From positions 37,017,001 to 37,081,000 of the forward strand of contig JBAIAC010000004.1 of assembly GCA_037349315.1 (NCBI GenBank): 64,000 nt of DNA. The letters are read 5' to 3'. Below the pieces are notes generated by a model. The model did not search any database. It was not told the origin of the DNA and saw only the letters and a program-made list of their open reading frames with translations. Each line of letters opens with the position of its first letter. Positions within the stretch are counted from its first letter, which is position 1. This document shows positions 48,801-51,789 of the stretch, in pieces. Both the position numbers and the translations under genes were made by a program. This DNA is from Chelydra serpentina. Lineage: Eukaryota; Chordata; Testudines; Chelydridae.

Positions 48801-51446
48801 TATAAGAAGGGCTTTGGAATATTTGACCACTAATAAGAAAATAAGAGAGAGAAATACTTGTGGCACCTTAGAGACTAACAAATTTATTTCAGCATAAGCT
48901 TTCGTGGGTTAGAACCCACTTCATCGGATGCATGGAATGGAACATACAGTGGACAGATATTTATACAGTCAGAGAAACATGATAAGGTGGAAGTGTCTAT
49001 ACCAACCTTAAGAGGCTAATTAATTGAGAGGAACCATAACAGCAGGGGAAGAAAAACCTTTGAAGTGATAAACATGATGTCCATTGCGGACAGTTGACAC
49101 ACAGGTGTGAATGAGGATCGTTAACTTAAGGGAAATAGAATCAATTAACGTAATGGCCAAGCCATTCCAAGTCTCTATTTAATCCTGAGTTGATGGTATC
49201 TAGTTTGCATATCAATTCAAGTTCAACAGCTTCTCGTTGTAGCCTGTTTTTTAAGTTTATCTGTTGTAAAATTGCGACCCTCAAGTCTGCCACTGAGTGG
49301 TTAGGGAGGTTGAGATGTTCTCCTACTGGTTTTTGAATGTTATGATTCCTGATGTCAGATTTGTGTCCATTTATTCTTTTGCGTAGAGACTGTCCAGTTT
49401 GGCCAATGTACATGCCAGAGGGGCATTGCTGGCACAAATCACATTGGTAGATGTGCAGGTGAATGAGCCCCTTATGGTGTGGCGGATGTGATTAGGTCCT
49501 ATGATGGTATCACTTGAATAGATATGTGGACAGAGTTGGCATCGGGCTTTGTTGCAAGGATAGGTTCCTGGGTTAGTGTTTTTGTTGTATGGTGTGTGGT
49601 TGCTGGTGAGTATTTGCTTCAGGTTGGGGGGCTGTCTGTAAGCTGTTGAACTTGATATGCAAACTAGATACCATCAACTCAGGTGCAGTGTTGGGGTGCA
49701 GGAGAGGGTGAGGGGTGTGGGCTCTGAGAGGGAGTTCGGGTGCAGGAGGGAGTTCTGACCTGGGGCAGGGGGTTGGAGTGCAAAGTACAGGCTCTGGGCA
49801 GGAGGCACTTACCACAGGTGGCTCCCGGCTGGTGGCGCAGCAGGGCTCAGACAGGCTGCCTGCATGCTGTGGCCCCATGCTGCTCCCGGAAGCAGCTGCG
49901 GCCGGCTGCTGCTGGCATGAAACGTACCAGCAACAGCACAGAGATGTTCCAGCAACAGCCGTCCGCTTCCGGGAGTGGTGTGGGGCCACGGCAGGCAGGC
50001 AGCCTGCCTGAGTGCCCTGCTGCACCGTGGAACTTCTGGCGGCCCGGACTCAGAGATCGCAAGGGGGCAGAGGAGACTGGACAGAAATGTTAGTCATGGC
50101 GGGATGGACAGAAATGTTAGACGGGCCGGATCTGGCCCGTGGACTGTATTTTGCCCACCCATGATCTAGAATGATACTCAGATTTGGGGTGTGGGGAGCC
50201 GGCTCATGTTAAAAACGATCATTTAATGAAGATCAGCTCAGCCTTTCCTTTGCTTCATTGAATCCTTGTACACGTACAAGCAAAACCAAAAGATTAAATT
50301 CTACTAATACTGCAAAACATGAGAGAAATTACCATATTAACTTCAACATTTCTGTGGAGATGAAATTAAGTCCATTTGTCTGCAAGTGTATATACTGAGT
50401 TTTGCGTTATTGATTAATAGATTTAAAGATTATTTTTAAATTGGAAAAAAAAAGTCAAGTCTGCTTTATTATATCTCAGACAACAGGAGGCCACCTCAGA
50501 ATTCCATGGATGAATCAACAAAGAGACAGTCATGTAATTTTTCAAGTCATGTCCCAAAACAAAAATTACAGAATGGTTACACTGGAATAAACAGTGATTT
50601 ACTGGATGATACACATGAGTTATCAATTGTTCTGCTGCTTTGCCAATGCAGGCTACCCAGTGATTTTTCTAGTTTTTGATTGCAATCTGGATCGAACAAA
50701 GCTGTAAGCAGAATCTGCAGCCAAGGTTGTTTCAACGGAGGAGTTGCAGGGAGGAAAAAATCTCCCATACAACTAATTCTACTTGTTAAAAATGGTTTCC
50801 AAAGATGGAGCGAAGAGATAGTTTTGGCAAGTGAGAGAAGTGTACTTAATAAGGTAGGGGGTGGGAAGCAATATGAAATAAGTGGACAGACTAAAAGTTT
50901 GAGATGGTAGGAAAGATGAGGGAAAATACAAAAAAAAAATTAAAAAATAAATCCAAGTTACTGTGCTACATACTGTGTCACTGCTGGAGATCTTTACATT
51001 GGTTTAACTGAGATATTCTAGTCCAGTAACTTCATTTTTTTTTCTTCCTCCCAGCTCTTGAGTAATACATGAAATAGTCTCCTCTTTCTAGCTGCCCTCA
51101 CAAGAGTATTTTGTGACTAGCAAAACTAAAACGACACACCATTAGGCTGCTCTGAATGAAGTACTGAAATATTAGAACTAGATCAGCTTATGATAGTGGT
51201 TCTTTTGTTGAAACTATGTGGATAAATACGTTCATAGACAAAACCAGTATTAGAATTCTCAACATTTTTCTGGTTAGCCATATGGTATAATTGTGAATTA
51301 ATTGAATTAGAGCATTTTTCTTTTGTTTTAAAACACTTTTTTTTCTCCTCCTTTCAGTGTTTTGTATCCTACTTGCGTTCAGTCTACCTAATGAAGAACA
51401 AAGAAGTTTTTGATGTGTTTAAGTTACCTCTAGCAGAATATGCCCA
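4783..51446 (+). CDS. DDX10: DDX10, probable ATP-dependent RNA helicase (partial gene, 11 coding exons)
   Basis: Join of 4783-4843, 5052-5182, 8064-8222, 8711-8831, 13526-13715, 16480-16606, 17827-17989, 19663-19747, 38274-38375, 39836-39923 and 51358-51446. The join is open throughout and gives 438 residues plus two bases. Numbered from the first residue here, the helicase motifs are: Q-motif Gln34, motif [10 protein letters not shown] 50-58, Ia PTRELA 87-92, Ib TPGR 135-138, II DEAD 160-163, III SAT 191-193, IV around 254-260, V ARGLD 314-318, [10 protein letters not shown] 339-346. DDX10 (yeast Hca4/Dbp4) is a nucleolar DEAD-box helicase that acts in small-subunit rRNA processing; this function is family knowledge, not seen here. 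Similarity to human DDX10, judged from memory, is close across the whole stretch. About 60 N-terminal residues, including the start codon, and the acidic/lysine-rich C-terminal half lie outside the window. Introns range from 208 bp to 18.5 kb. Confidence 0.97.
5052..5182 (+). CDS. DDX10: DDX10 exon 3 (131 bp): Q-motif and motif I
   Basis: Acceptor tactag, donor gtaagt. It encodes residues 22-64. The Q-motif glutamine is in TEIQ (Gln34), and the Walker A motif AAKTGSGKT (50-58) holds the phosphate-binding lysine Lys57. The exon ends on a full codon (IIP). An open frame continues past the donor to about 5320, but it loses DDX10 similarity exactly at the splice site, so that extension is intron. 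Confidence 0.97.
5183..6397. other. Intron 3, first part, nothing recognised
   Basis: AT-rich intron without a confidently identified repeat or exon. Short ORFs here have no recognisable similarity. Confidence 0.5.
6398..7612 (+). mobile_element. CTCCTGGGGGAATTCTG-type DNA element with minisatellite core, copy B (1215 bp)
   Basis: The ends CTCCTGAGGGCATTCTG and CAGAATTCCTCCAGGAG are inverted repeats of each other, and each is bordered by TA (6396-6397 and 7613-7614). This would suit a Tc1/mariner-type target. After the left end come several aattctgca(c/a) units. The middle (about 6640-7200) is a degenerate G-rich minisatellite, and the right part has ggtcatatgaccgctttt. Copy A in intron 1 is the same element in opposite orientation. 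No transposase is recognised and the superfamily call is tentative. Confidence 0.75.
7615..8063. other. Intron 3, last part, nothing recognised
   Basis: AT-rich sequence ending at the exon 4 acceptor at 8064. No feature supported. Confidence 0.5.
8064..8222 (+). CDS. DDX10: DDX10 exon 4 (159 bp): motif Ia
   Basis: Acceptor ttttcag, donor gtttgt. It encodes 53 complete codons (residues 65-117), in phase 0 at both ends, so it could be skipped without a frameshift. It contains PTRELA (87-92, RNA contact) and the GG pair (115-116). The open frame extends about 50 bp upstream of the acceptor, but that part has no similarity to the protein. Confidence 0.97.
8711..8831 (+). CDS. DDX10: DDX10 exon 5 (121 bp): motif Ib
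   Basis: Acceptor caatttcag, donor gtaagt. It encodes residues 118-157 plus the first base of Ile158. The TPGR motif (135-138), which contacts the RNA backbone, is intact. The phase (40 codons plus 1 base) matches the next exon, which supplies two bases before the DEAD box. It is too short to be seen as a stand-alone ORF and was found by splice sites and homology. Confidence 0.96.
8904..10302 (-). mobile_element. CR1 LINE 3' portion, minus strand (about 1.4 kb)
   Basis: Read on the minus strand, the left end is the conserved CR1 3' tail (gatgatcatgatggtccctt, ctggccttaaaatctacgag). Upstream, the reverse transcriptase C-terminal part is readable as an 83-residue frame at 9901-10152, with [23 protein letters not shown] and [10 protein letters not shown]. 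These match CR1 ORF2. Stops and indels break the frame. It is 5'-truncated near 10302, where it abuts an LTR-like fragment. Confidence 0.9.
10311..10470 (-). mobile_element. LTR fragment (proposed 3' LTR remnant)
   Basis: A block of about 70 bp (10316-10386: cactgaagttactcaattag, aaactgcaaagagtggggca) recurs at 11473-11540 with about 90% identity by eye. The second copy sits at the end of the LTR-like block 11467-12476, so this one may be the opposite LTR of the same broken element. Confidence 0.45.
10475..11002 (+). mobile_element. CR1 reverse-transcriptase fragment, plus strand
   Basis: A plus-strand frame at 10467-10859 and its continuation at 10886 read as CR1 ORF2. Motifs include [37 protein letters not shown], and after a frame break [20 protein letters not shown]. 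These are the RT fingers and the conserved D in the DFxKAFD block. It stops abruptly at 11002 beside a gag-like segment, so it is truncated at both ends. Confidence 0.9.
11003..11350 (-). pseudogene. Gag-like fragment of an LTR retroelement, broken
   Basis: Two overlapping minus-strand frames (11102-11344 and the 5' part of 10875-11105) read [28 protein letters not shown] and, after a frame shift near 11100, [18 protein letters not shown]. The first part resembles the SAP-like N-terminus of some retroelement gag proteins, followed by a charged helical stretch. It lies just downstream of the LTR-like block on the same strand. Assignment is by style and position, not by a firm match. Confidence 0.4.
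11448..11465 (-). other. Candidate primer-binding site
   Basis: On the minus strand, TGGCGTAGTCTGGCTAGG begins immediately after the proposed LTR end. TGG complements the CCA end of a tRNA, as expected for a primer-binding site. No specific tRNA was identified. Confidence 0.3.
11467..12476 (-). mobile_element. LTR-like block of an endogenous retroelement (minus strand, partial)
   Basis: The block begins with the 70-bp segment shared with 10316-10386. On the minus strand it has an AATAAA signal (plus tttatt at 11827-11832) about 350 bp before its 3' end, as expected for R/U5. A candidate primer site and gag-like sequence follow. The plus-strand ORF at 11541-11819 lies inside and is probably meaningless. 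The 5' limit is uncertain; a hAT fragment begins at 12477, and LTR-like sequence may resume after it. Confidence 0.5.
12477..12578 (+). mobile_element. hAT-type element, left-end fragment
   Basis: It begins CAGCGGTGGGCAACCTGCCGG and continues with the widespread form (ccgctggcgggtcgtgagac, gtttacattgaccgtcc). It breaks off near gcagctcccc. No right terminal repeat is present here. A right end of a related family occurs at 49680-50165. Confidence 0.6.
12579..13525. other. Intron 5 remainder, nothing firm
   Basis: Moderately AT-rich sequence up to the exon 6 acceptor. The first 300 bp might continue the LTR-like block interrupted by the hAT fragment. No coding evidence. Confidence 0.4.
13526..13715 (+). 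CDS. DDX10: DDX10 exon 6 (190 bp): DEAD box and SAT
   Basis: Acceptor cattccag, donor gtaagt. It encodes the end of Ile158 through residue 220 plus two bases of Ser221. It contains LDEAD (159-163), the Walker B catalytic residues, and FSAT (190-193), which couples ATP hydrolysis to unwinding. It also contains the linker [20 protein letters not shown] leading to RecA-like domain 2. An antisense ORF over this exon is a shadow. Confidence 0.97.
13716..15035. repeat. Intron 6 part with an unclassified A/T-rich palindromic repeat
   Basis: 14150-14345 and 14840-15025 carry complementary-style runs such as ttccatgaaat, gaaatgaaattttgaaaattt and ctgaccagctt. This resembles the two arms of an old AT-rich fold-back repeat with unrelated sequence between them. 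The remainder is plain intron. I cannot name the family. Confidence 0.3.
15040..15195 (-). repeat. MIR-type SINE, minus strand
   Basis: On the given strand it reads cagatggagaggagaacaaa, tgacttgcctaagatcacac, gcagagcggagaacagaaccc, caagttctgactctgagtcc. This is the reverse complement of the MIR core (GGGTTC...CTCTGCCA...GTGACCTTGGGCAAGTCA). It is old and diverged. Confidence 0.75.
15196..16129. other. Intron 6, nothing recognised
   Basis: AT-rich intron without an identified repeat or exon. Confidence 0.5.
16135..16352 (+). mobile_element. CR1 LINE 3' tail, plus strand
   Basis: ggggatggatcacttgatga, ttacctgttctgttcattcc, gggctagatggacctttggt, ctgacccagtagggccattc ttatga is the standard 3' end of a common reptile CR1 subfamily. 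5'-truncated. It ends about 127 bp before exon 7. Confidence 0.9.
16480..16606 (+). CDS. DDX10: DDX10 exon 7 (127 bp): start of RecA domain 2
   Basis: Acceptor tgtttttcag, donor gtacaa. It encodes residues 222-263 after completing Ser221. Key stretches are [12 protein letters not shown] and [12 protein letters not shown], the latter being motif IV. The exon ends in phase 0. The frame stays open for about 90 bp after the donor, but the protein similarity resumes only at 17827, so that tail is intron. Confidence 0.96.
16607..17826. other. Intron 7, nothing recognised
   Basis: AT-rich; the part from 17410 to 17700 is slightly richer in GC. No exon or named repeat seen. The plus-strand ORF 17089-17409 has no recognisable similarity. 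Confidence 0.5.
17827..17989 (+). CDS. DDX10: DDX10 exon 8 (163 bp): motif V
   Basis: Acceptor accaacag, donor gtaggt. It encodes residues 264-317 plus the first base of Asp318. It contains [14 protein letters not shown], which is characteristic of the DDX10 subgroup, and [10 protein letters not shown](D), motif V, with Arg315 and Gly316 intact. It was found by splice-site reading; stops on either side prevent a long ORF. Confidence 0.96.
17990..19662. other. Intron 8, nothing recognised
   Basis: Unremarkable AT-rich intron. The 145-residue minus-strand ORF at 18329-18766 has no recognisable domain and lies in low-complexity AT-rich sequence, so I do not call it a gene. Confidence 0.5.
19663..19747 (+). 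CDS. DDX10: DDX10 exon 9 (85 bp): motif VI
   Basis: Acceptor cgccacag, donor gtacat. It encodes the end of Asp318 through Ala345 plus two bases of Arg346. It contains [20 protein letters not shown] and motif VI HRVGRTA(R), with the two arginine fingers present. The motif is split across the 18.5-kb intron 9: the last arginine is completed by the first base of the next exon at 38274. Confidence 0.96.
19748..21786. other. Intron 9, first part
   Basis: Mostly AT-rich intron. A GC-richer island at about 20505-20640 has no identity that I recognise. No exon evidence. Confidence 0.45.
21787..22167. mobile_element. hAT-type MITE, 381 bp
   Basis: The ends CAGTGGCGTAGCTAGG and CCATGGCTACAGCCCTG are imperfect inverted repeats. 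The flanking 8-mers TTTACCGG and TTTACAGA share five leading bases, which looks like a decayed 8-bp duplication. The interior is G-rich (gtgggtgggc). It lies directly upstream of the DIRS element. Confidence 0.6.
22222..22275 (+). repeat. DIRS left inverted terminal repeat
   Basis: ggagggtttttcccctagca, gtacccgtcgggtcagctgt, gaagccccc is repeated as the reverse complement at 26462-26521 with few differences. Such inverted repeats are typical of DIRS elements. Confidence 0.85.
22466..24367 (+). pseudogene. DIRS gag-like protein, frameshifted
   Basis: The frame at 22466-22852 contains [19 protein letters not shown], a CX2CX4HX4C zinc knuckle followed by [19 protein letters not shown]. The frame at 23417-24367 contains the gag C-terminal half: [45 protein letters not shown]. 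Upstream sequence ([16 protein letters not shown]) is in another frame, and the switch occurs across C18 at 22586-22603, where the second copy has no C run. At least two more breaks separate the parts, so no intact protein is made. Confidence 0.8.
22586..22603 (+). repeat. C18 homopolymer inside DIRS gag
   Basis: Eighteen C in a row between the codons for MPMGD and DSCLKC. This interrupts the gag frame. Confidence 0.95.
24815..25250 (+). pseudogene. DIRS reverse transcriptase fragment
   Basis: The frame 24815-25030 reads [20 protein letters not shown] and [12 protein letters not shown], the conserved RT fingers segment of DIRS ([22 protein letters not shown] type). A stop follows at 25028-25030. 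Continuing sequence gives LRFRMVSLA and the [17 protein letters not shown] block near 25137-25180 in other frames, with FGLS near 25250. The palm with its second catalytic motif appears deleted between about 25270 and 25350. Confidence 0.8.
25400..25793 (+). pseudogene. DIRS RNase H fragment
   Basis: The frame at 25470-25793 reads [20 protein letters not shown], then [17 protein letters not shown] and [28 protein letters not shown] and the H-EW...DLFAT blocks are typical of DIRS and related RNase H domains. The start ([19 protein letters not shown], 25430-25475) lies in an adjacent frame. Confidence 0.8.
25960..26460 (+). pseudogene. DIRS tyrosine recombinase, N-terminal part only
   Basis: The frame 25679-26299 contains [30 protein letters not shown] and [12 protein letters not shown], matching the SAM-like N-terminal domain of DIRS recombinases. 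Later frames give PLRASSDLL and a VAFLVA-type block (26355-26390). The sequence then passes directly into the right inverted repeat, so the catalytic R-H-R-Y part is absent. Confidence 0.75.
26462..26521 (-). repeat. DIRS right inverted terminal repeat
   Basis: Reverse complement of 22222-22275 (gtaccgctaggggaaaaacc, gcttcacagctgacccaac). It is followed by about 95 bp of right-end sequence shared with the second DIRS copy. Confidence 0.85.
26618..29400. other. Intron 9, middle, nothing recognised
   Basis: AT-rich intron with short A and T runs (27238-27252, 28952-28966). No repeat family or exon is identified with confidence. Confidence 0.45.
29440..29800 (+). mobile_element. CR1-like endonuclease-region remnant, plus strand
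   Basis: ttgtgatctagtggcagaaa, tgaaacctggttggatgatt, ctcataacggggatgttgat corresponds to the DLVxxxETWWDDSHDWNV block of the CR1 apurinic-like endonuclease, with stops and an A run. The ends are unclear. Confidence 0.6.
29801..31395. other. Intron 9, nothing recognised
   Basis: AT-rich. The 30240-30960 stretch has ORFs of about 80-106 residues on both strands, without recognisable domains; left unannotated. Confidence 0.45.
31396..31640 (-). mobile_element. CR1 LINE 3' tail, minus strand
   Basis: agactcagaggctttaagcc, aagaagggaccatcatgatc, taacctctggatgagttact gaagtcctca is the same CR1 3' family as at 8904-9110. It is 5'-truncated near 31640. Confidence 0.88.
31641..34315. other. Intron 9, nothing recognised
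   Basis: AT-rich intron; a few short runs of A or T. The ORF at 33497-33796 (99 residues) has no domain that I recognise. Confidence 0.45.
34320..34545 (-). mobile_element. CR1 LINE fragment, minus strand
   Basis: gatacttgtagactgtgatc, aaatctccttttaaccttct, cttcgtaagtctgtcactat aaggca matches the antisense of the CR1 ORF2 C-terminus (YKYLH...HDxGLIT region). Both ends are diffuse. Confidence 0.7.
34546..36060. other. Intron 9 segment with a strand-asymmetric purine/pyrimidine switch
   Basis: 34900-35330 is pyrimidine-rich on the given strand. 35335-35720 is strongly purine-rich, with g/a runs such as gaggagaggggt and gggagagaggaagagaag. No gene or repeat family is recognised. The minus-strand ORFs in the purine-rich part (many S, L, F) are composition artefacts. 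Confidence 0.5.
36068..36772. repeat. Unclassified GC-richer insert, possibly an LTR
   Basis: Sequence from tgtaatgggttgtccttact to caccttgtcaca... is richer in C and T than its neighbours and is bounded by TG and CA. No 5-bp flanking duplication is found, so an LTR identity is only a guess. Confidence 0.25.
36773..37989. other. Intron 9, possible LTR remnant at about 37390-37900
   Basis: 37390-37900 (acaactctggggttaactgt, gacaaaagtagtacagagaa, ccaacagtctacacatgtgc) resembles the antisense of a reptile retroviral-type LTR, but it has no terminal structure that I can define. The rest is ordinary intron. Confidence 0.3.
37990..38190 (+). repeat. MIR-type SINE, plus strand
   Basis: ctgtccctagttttaccact, gttttcccattgaaaaatga ggatagt, ggggctgttgtgaggtt follows the MIR consensus order. 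It ends about 85 bp before exon 10. Confidence 0.75.
38274..38375 (+). CDS. DDX10: DDX10 exon 10 (102 bp): end of helicase core
   Basis: Acceptor tttgatcag, donor gtaagt. It completes Arg346 and encodes residues 347-379 ([20 protein letters not shown]...KVPVNEI) plus two bases of Lys380. [15 protein letters not shown] is the usual strand after motif VI. At 102 bp it is a multiple of three, but its phase is split (2/2). Confidence 0.95.
38760..39113 (-). other. Unidentified minus-strand ORF with downstream poly(A) signal
   Basis: A 68-codon frame (38899-39105) reads [19 protein letters not shown] and [18 protein letters not shown], which looks like real protein rather than random translation. 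It can be extended by three codons to an AG at 39112-39113. About 85 bp after the stop, the minus strand carries AATAAA (plus tttatt, 38806-38811). It could be the last exon of a gene on the other strand or the 3' part of a retrocopy. I do not recognise the protein, and no A-tail or target duplication was found. Confidence 0.3.
39836..39923 (+). CDS. DDX10: DDX10 exon 11 (88 bp)
   Basis: The acceptor is a strong T run followed by taag; the donor is gtaagt. It completes Lys380 and encodes residues 381-409 ([20 protein letters not shown]...KERAQR). This is the start of the helical extension after the RecA core in the DDX10/Dbp4 family. It ends on a whole codon. The long pyrimidine tract (about 22 T, 39814-39832) is unusually strong. 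Confidence 0.95.
39924..40580. other. Intron 11 start, nothing recognised
   Basis: AT-rich intron following exon 11. No feature supported. Confidence 0.5.
40585..40800 (-). repeat. MIR-type SINE, minus strand
   Basis: ccattttacaggtagggaac, tgaggcacagagagactgtg, atttgcccagggttgcacag then gagttgaacctaggtctccc is the reverse complement of the MIR core. It is better preserved than the other copies here. Confidence 0.8.
40880..41094. repeat. GC-rich dispersed repeat fragment
   Basis: tgcttcctgcctgcccttgc, tccgtgctgctcccgaaagt, ggccagcacgtccct resembles the interior of reptile hAT-derived repeats (compare gctgctcccggaagcagctg at about 49880). It adjoins the truncated edge of the DIRS fragment. 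A short tandem duplication of gggatttctgggctgcag lies just left (40848-40890). Confidence 0.5.
40988..41491 (-). pseudogene. DIRS gag-like ORF, 5' part (167 codons)
   Basis: An open frame with a CX2CX4HX4C zinc knuckle (residues about 25-38) followed by a basic helix. About the last 35 codons (below 41095) come from the adjoining repeat, so the native C-terminal part is gone. Compared with the other copy it lacks the C18 run and keeps one frame from MPSQGF through the knuckle. Confidence 0.75.
41095..41910 (-). mobile_element. DIRS element 5' end, minus strand (second copy, truncated)
   Basis: On the minus strand it begins with the terminus ggttactcacctttgtaagc, tcaagatgtgttgctcatat, then the inverted-repeat segment (tagcagctacccgtcgggcc) and an untranslated leader. 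The gag start at 41491 reads [20 protein letters not shown], followed by the zinc knuckle [17 protein letters not shown] and [16 protein letters not shown]. It is truncated near 41095 against another repeat. The terminus matches the right end of the copy at 26525-26617. Confidence 0.88.
41912..42415. other. Intron 11, nothing named
   Basis: AT-rich, with an (AAAC)n microsatellite at about 42083-42108. Nothing else supported. Confidence 0.5.
42420..42850 (+). repeat. Two MIR-like SINE pieces, plus strand
   Basis: 42420-42540 carries ttggattctatccctgccac, tgatgctgggcaagtcactt. 42715-42850 carries the 3' half: cagttccccatctgtaaaat ggggat, ggggtgttatgaaaataaa, gaaacacttag. The intervening 170 bp is diverged or inserted. 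Confidence 0.65.
43085..43540 (+). repeat. Unclassified dispersed repeat, copy 1
   Basis: Shares the order agagtaactcgtagtagtag, cactttgcca, gactcaggaatc, and a run of ccctgtaccagtcctg-type C/T-rich text with 46850-47150. Family not named; SINE-like by size and dispersion. Confidence 0.5.
43541..44373. other. Intron 11, nothing recognised
   Basis: AT-rich sequence between the dispersed repeat and the hAT element. Confidence 0.5.
44382..44712. mobile_element. Non-autonomous hAT element, 331 bp
   Basis: Ends CAGGGCCAGCTCC and AGGGCCGGCCCTG, flanked by a perfect 8-bp duplication TCAGGAAG (44374-44381 and 44713-44720). The interior has the paired ggggcggcacctggag and ttggggcggccaaa segments and C21 at 44574-44594. 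The ORFs of about 118-148 residues crossing it are not genes. Confidence 0.92.
44721..45840. other. Intron 11, nothing recognised
   Basis: AT-rich; no repeat family or exon seen. Confidence 0.5.
45842..45891 (+). repeat. (GT)25 microsatellite
   Basis: An uninterrupted GT dinucleotide array of about 50 bp. Likely polymorphic and able to form Z-DNA. Confidence 0.97.
45930..46170 (+). repeat. MIR-type SINE, plus strand
   Basis: cttggggaagtcacttaatt, tttctgtgcctcatctggta aaacagggatgacac follows the MIR core; the 5' head is diverged. Confidence 0.65.
46850..47150 (+). repeat. Unclassified dispersed repeat, copy 2
   Basis: aaggagtaactggtagtaat, agtaggttatcatcaa, cactttgcca, ttgggaatcctaggttctct agtggttaca parallels copy 1 at 43085-43540. 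Same orientation. Confidence 0.5.
47440..48842 (+). mobile_element. CR1-type LINE 5' portion with ORF1 remnant, plus strand
   Basis: From about 48390 the sequence reads as CR1 ORF1, which has an SGNH/GDSL-type esterase domain: QVYVIGG..., then [20 protein letters not shown] (48620-48680 frame) and [19 protein letters not shown] in another frame near 48770-48830. GTND is block III of this esterase family. The expected GDS catalytic serine block reads GGL here, and stops and frame changes occur. The upstream 47440-48390 stretch is GC-balanced and probably CR1 leader and ORF1 N-terminus. A Penelope-like fragment interrupts it at about 48843. Confidence 0.7.
48900..48927 (-). ncRNA. Hammerhead-ribozyme-like core in the Penelope tail
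   Basis: Minus strand reads CCGATGA, A, a 7-bp hairpin GTGGGTT/AACCCAC (loop CT), then GAAA. This is the CUGAUGA-stem II-GAAA order of the hammerhead core with one change (U4 to C). Penelope-like elements are known to carry hammerhead motifs. A GUC lies upstream at about 48953, but stem III pairing is poor, so this is likely a decayed or non-cleaving version. Confidence 0.5.
49141..49437 (-). pseudogene. Penelope-like GIY-YIG endonuclease domain, broken
   Basis: The 98-residue frame starts [20 protein letters not shown] (YIG motif and the catalytic-type arginine), then [18 protein letters not shown] (conserved H and N) and a helical end. GIY-YIG nucleases nick DNA for target-primed integration. 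A one-base shift near 49438 separates it from the upstream linker and zinc-binding part ([15 protein letters not shown]), so it is inactive as a joined protein. Confidence 0.85.
49643..49683 (+). repeat. Fold-back fragment of the Penelope element
   Basis: tgttgaacttgatatgcaaa, ctagataccatcaactcagg is the reverse complement of 49191-49232 with a small gap. It makes a long-range inverted repeat around the element. Confidence 0.85.
49684..50165 (-). mobile_element. hAT-derived repeat, right-end portion
   Basis: GC-rich interior (gctgctcccggaagcagctg) followed by the typical terminus ggccggatctggcccgtgga, ctgtattttgcccaccc. This is the usual end of the element that starts gtgggcaaactacggcccg. 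The left terminus is missing, and the Penelope fold-back adjoins it directly. Confidence 0.65.
50166..51357. other. Intron 11 end, nothing recognised
   Basis: AT-rich intron ending at the exon 12 acceptor. No feature supported. Confidence 0.5.
51358..51446 (+). CDS. DDX10: DDX10 exon 12 (89 bp), last exon in the window
   Basis: Acceptor tcctttcag, donor gtaagt. It encodes residues 410-438 ([20 protein letters not shown]...) plus two bases of a split codon. The CFVSYxRSVYLMK block is a hallmark of this helicase group after the core. The following exon should begin one base into a codon and encode SLGLA-like sequence, but it is not within the remaining 12.5 kb. Confidence 0.95.
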
Positions 51447-51789
51447 GTAAGTACAGTCTATAGTAAGTACAGTATTGAAAGTGAAATGCTTACCTTTTTT
51501 CCCTGGTATCTTCAGCTTTGTGTTAAAAAGCCATTTTACCATGTTCACAATTAGAATTTTCATGCATCTAGTAACATTTTCCTGCTAATGTAGTTTTTGA
51601 ATATTTTTGTAGACCCACATTGTAGAGAAAATGTTATGAAAATTGTACATTGTTCCACAAAGAGTAGTAACTCACTGCAGTAAAGACAAAAATTGTAATA
51701 CATAATACAAAAGCCAGAAGTAATGGGATAAAAATGTTTTCACATCACAATGTTCTATTTGTGATTTTTTTCCTCTGTCAGTGTGACAC

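Larger units (their letters stand above)
48846..49640 (-). mobile_element. Penelope-like retroelement 3' portion, minus strand
   Basis: On the minus strand it runs from the RT-nuclease linker ([13 protein letters not shown], 49560-49630) through a cysteine motif (CNKARCQLC) to a GIY-YIG nuclease, then the 3' tail ending ctctaaggtgccacaagt. The tail contains the conserved palindrome gtgggttctaacccac. The same tail begins again at the right edge of the window (about 63970). The RT itself is absent (5'-truncated). Confidence 0.88.
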
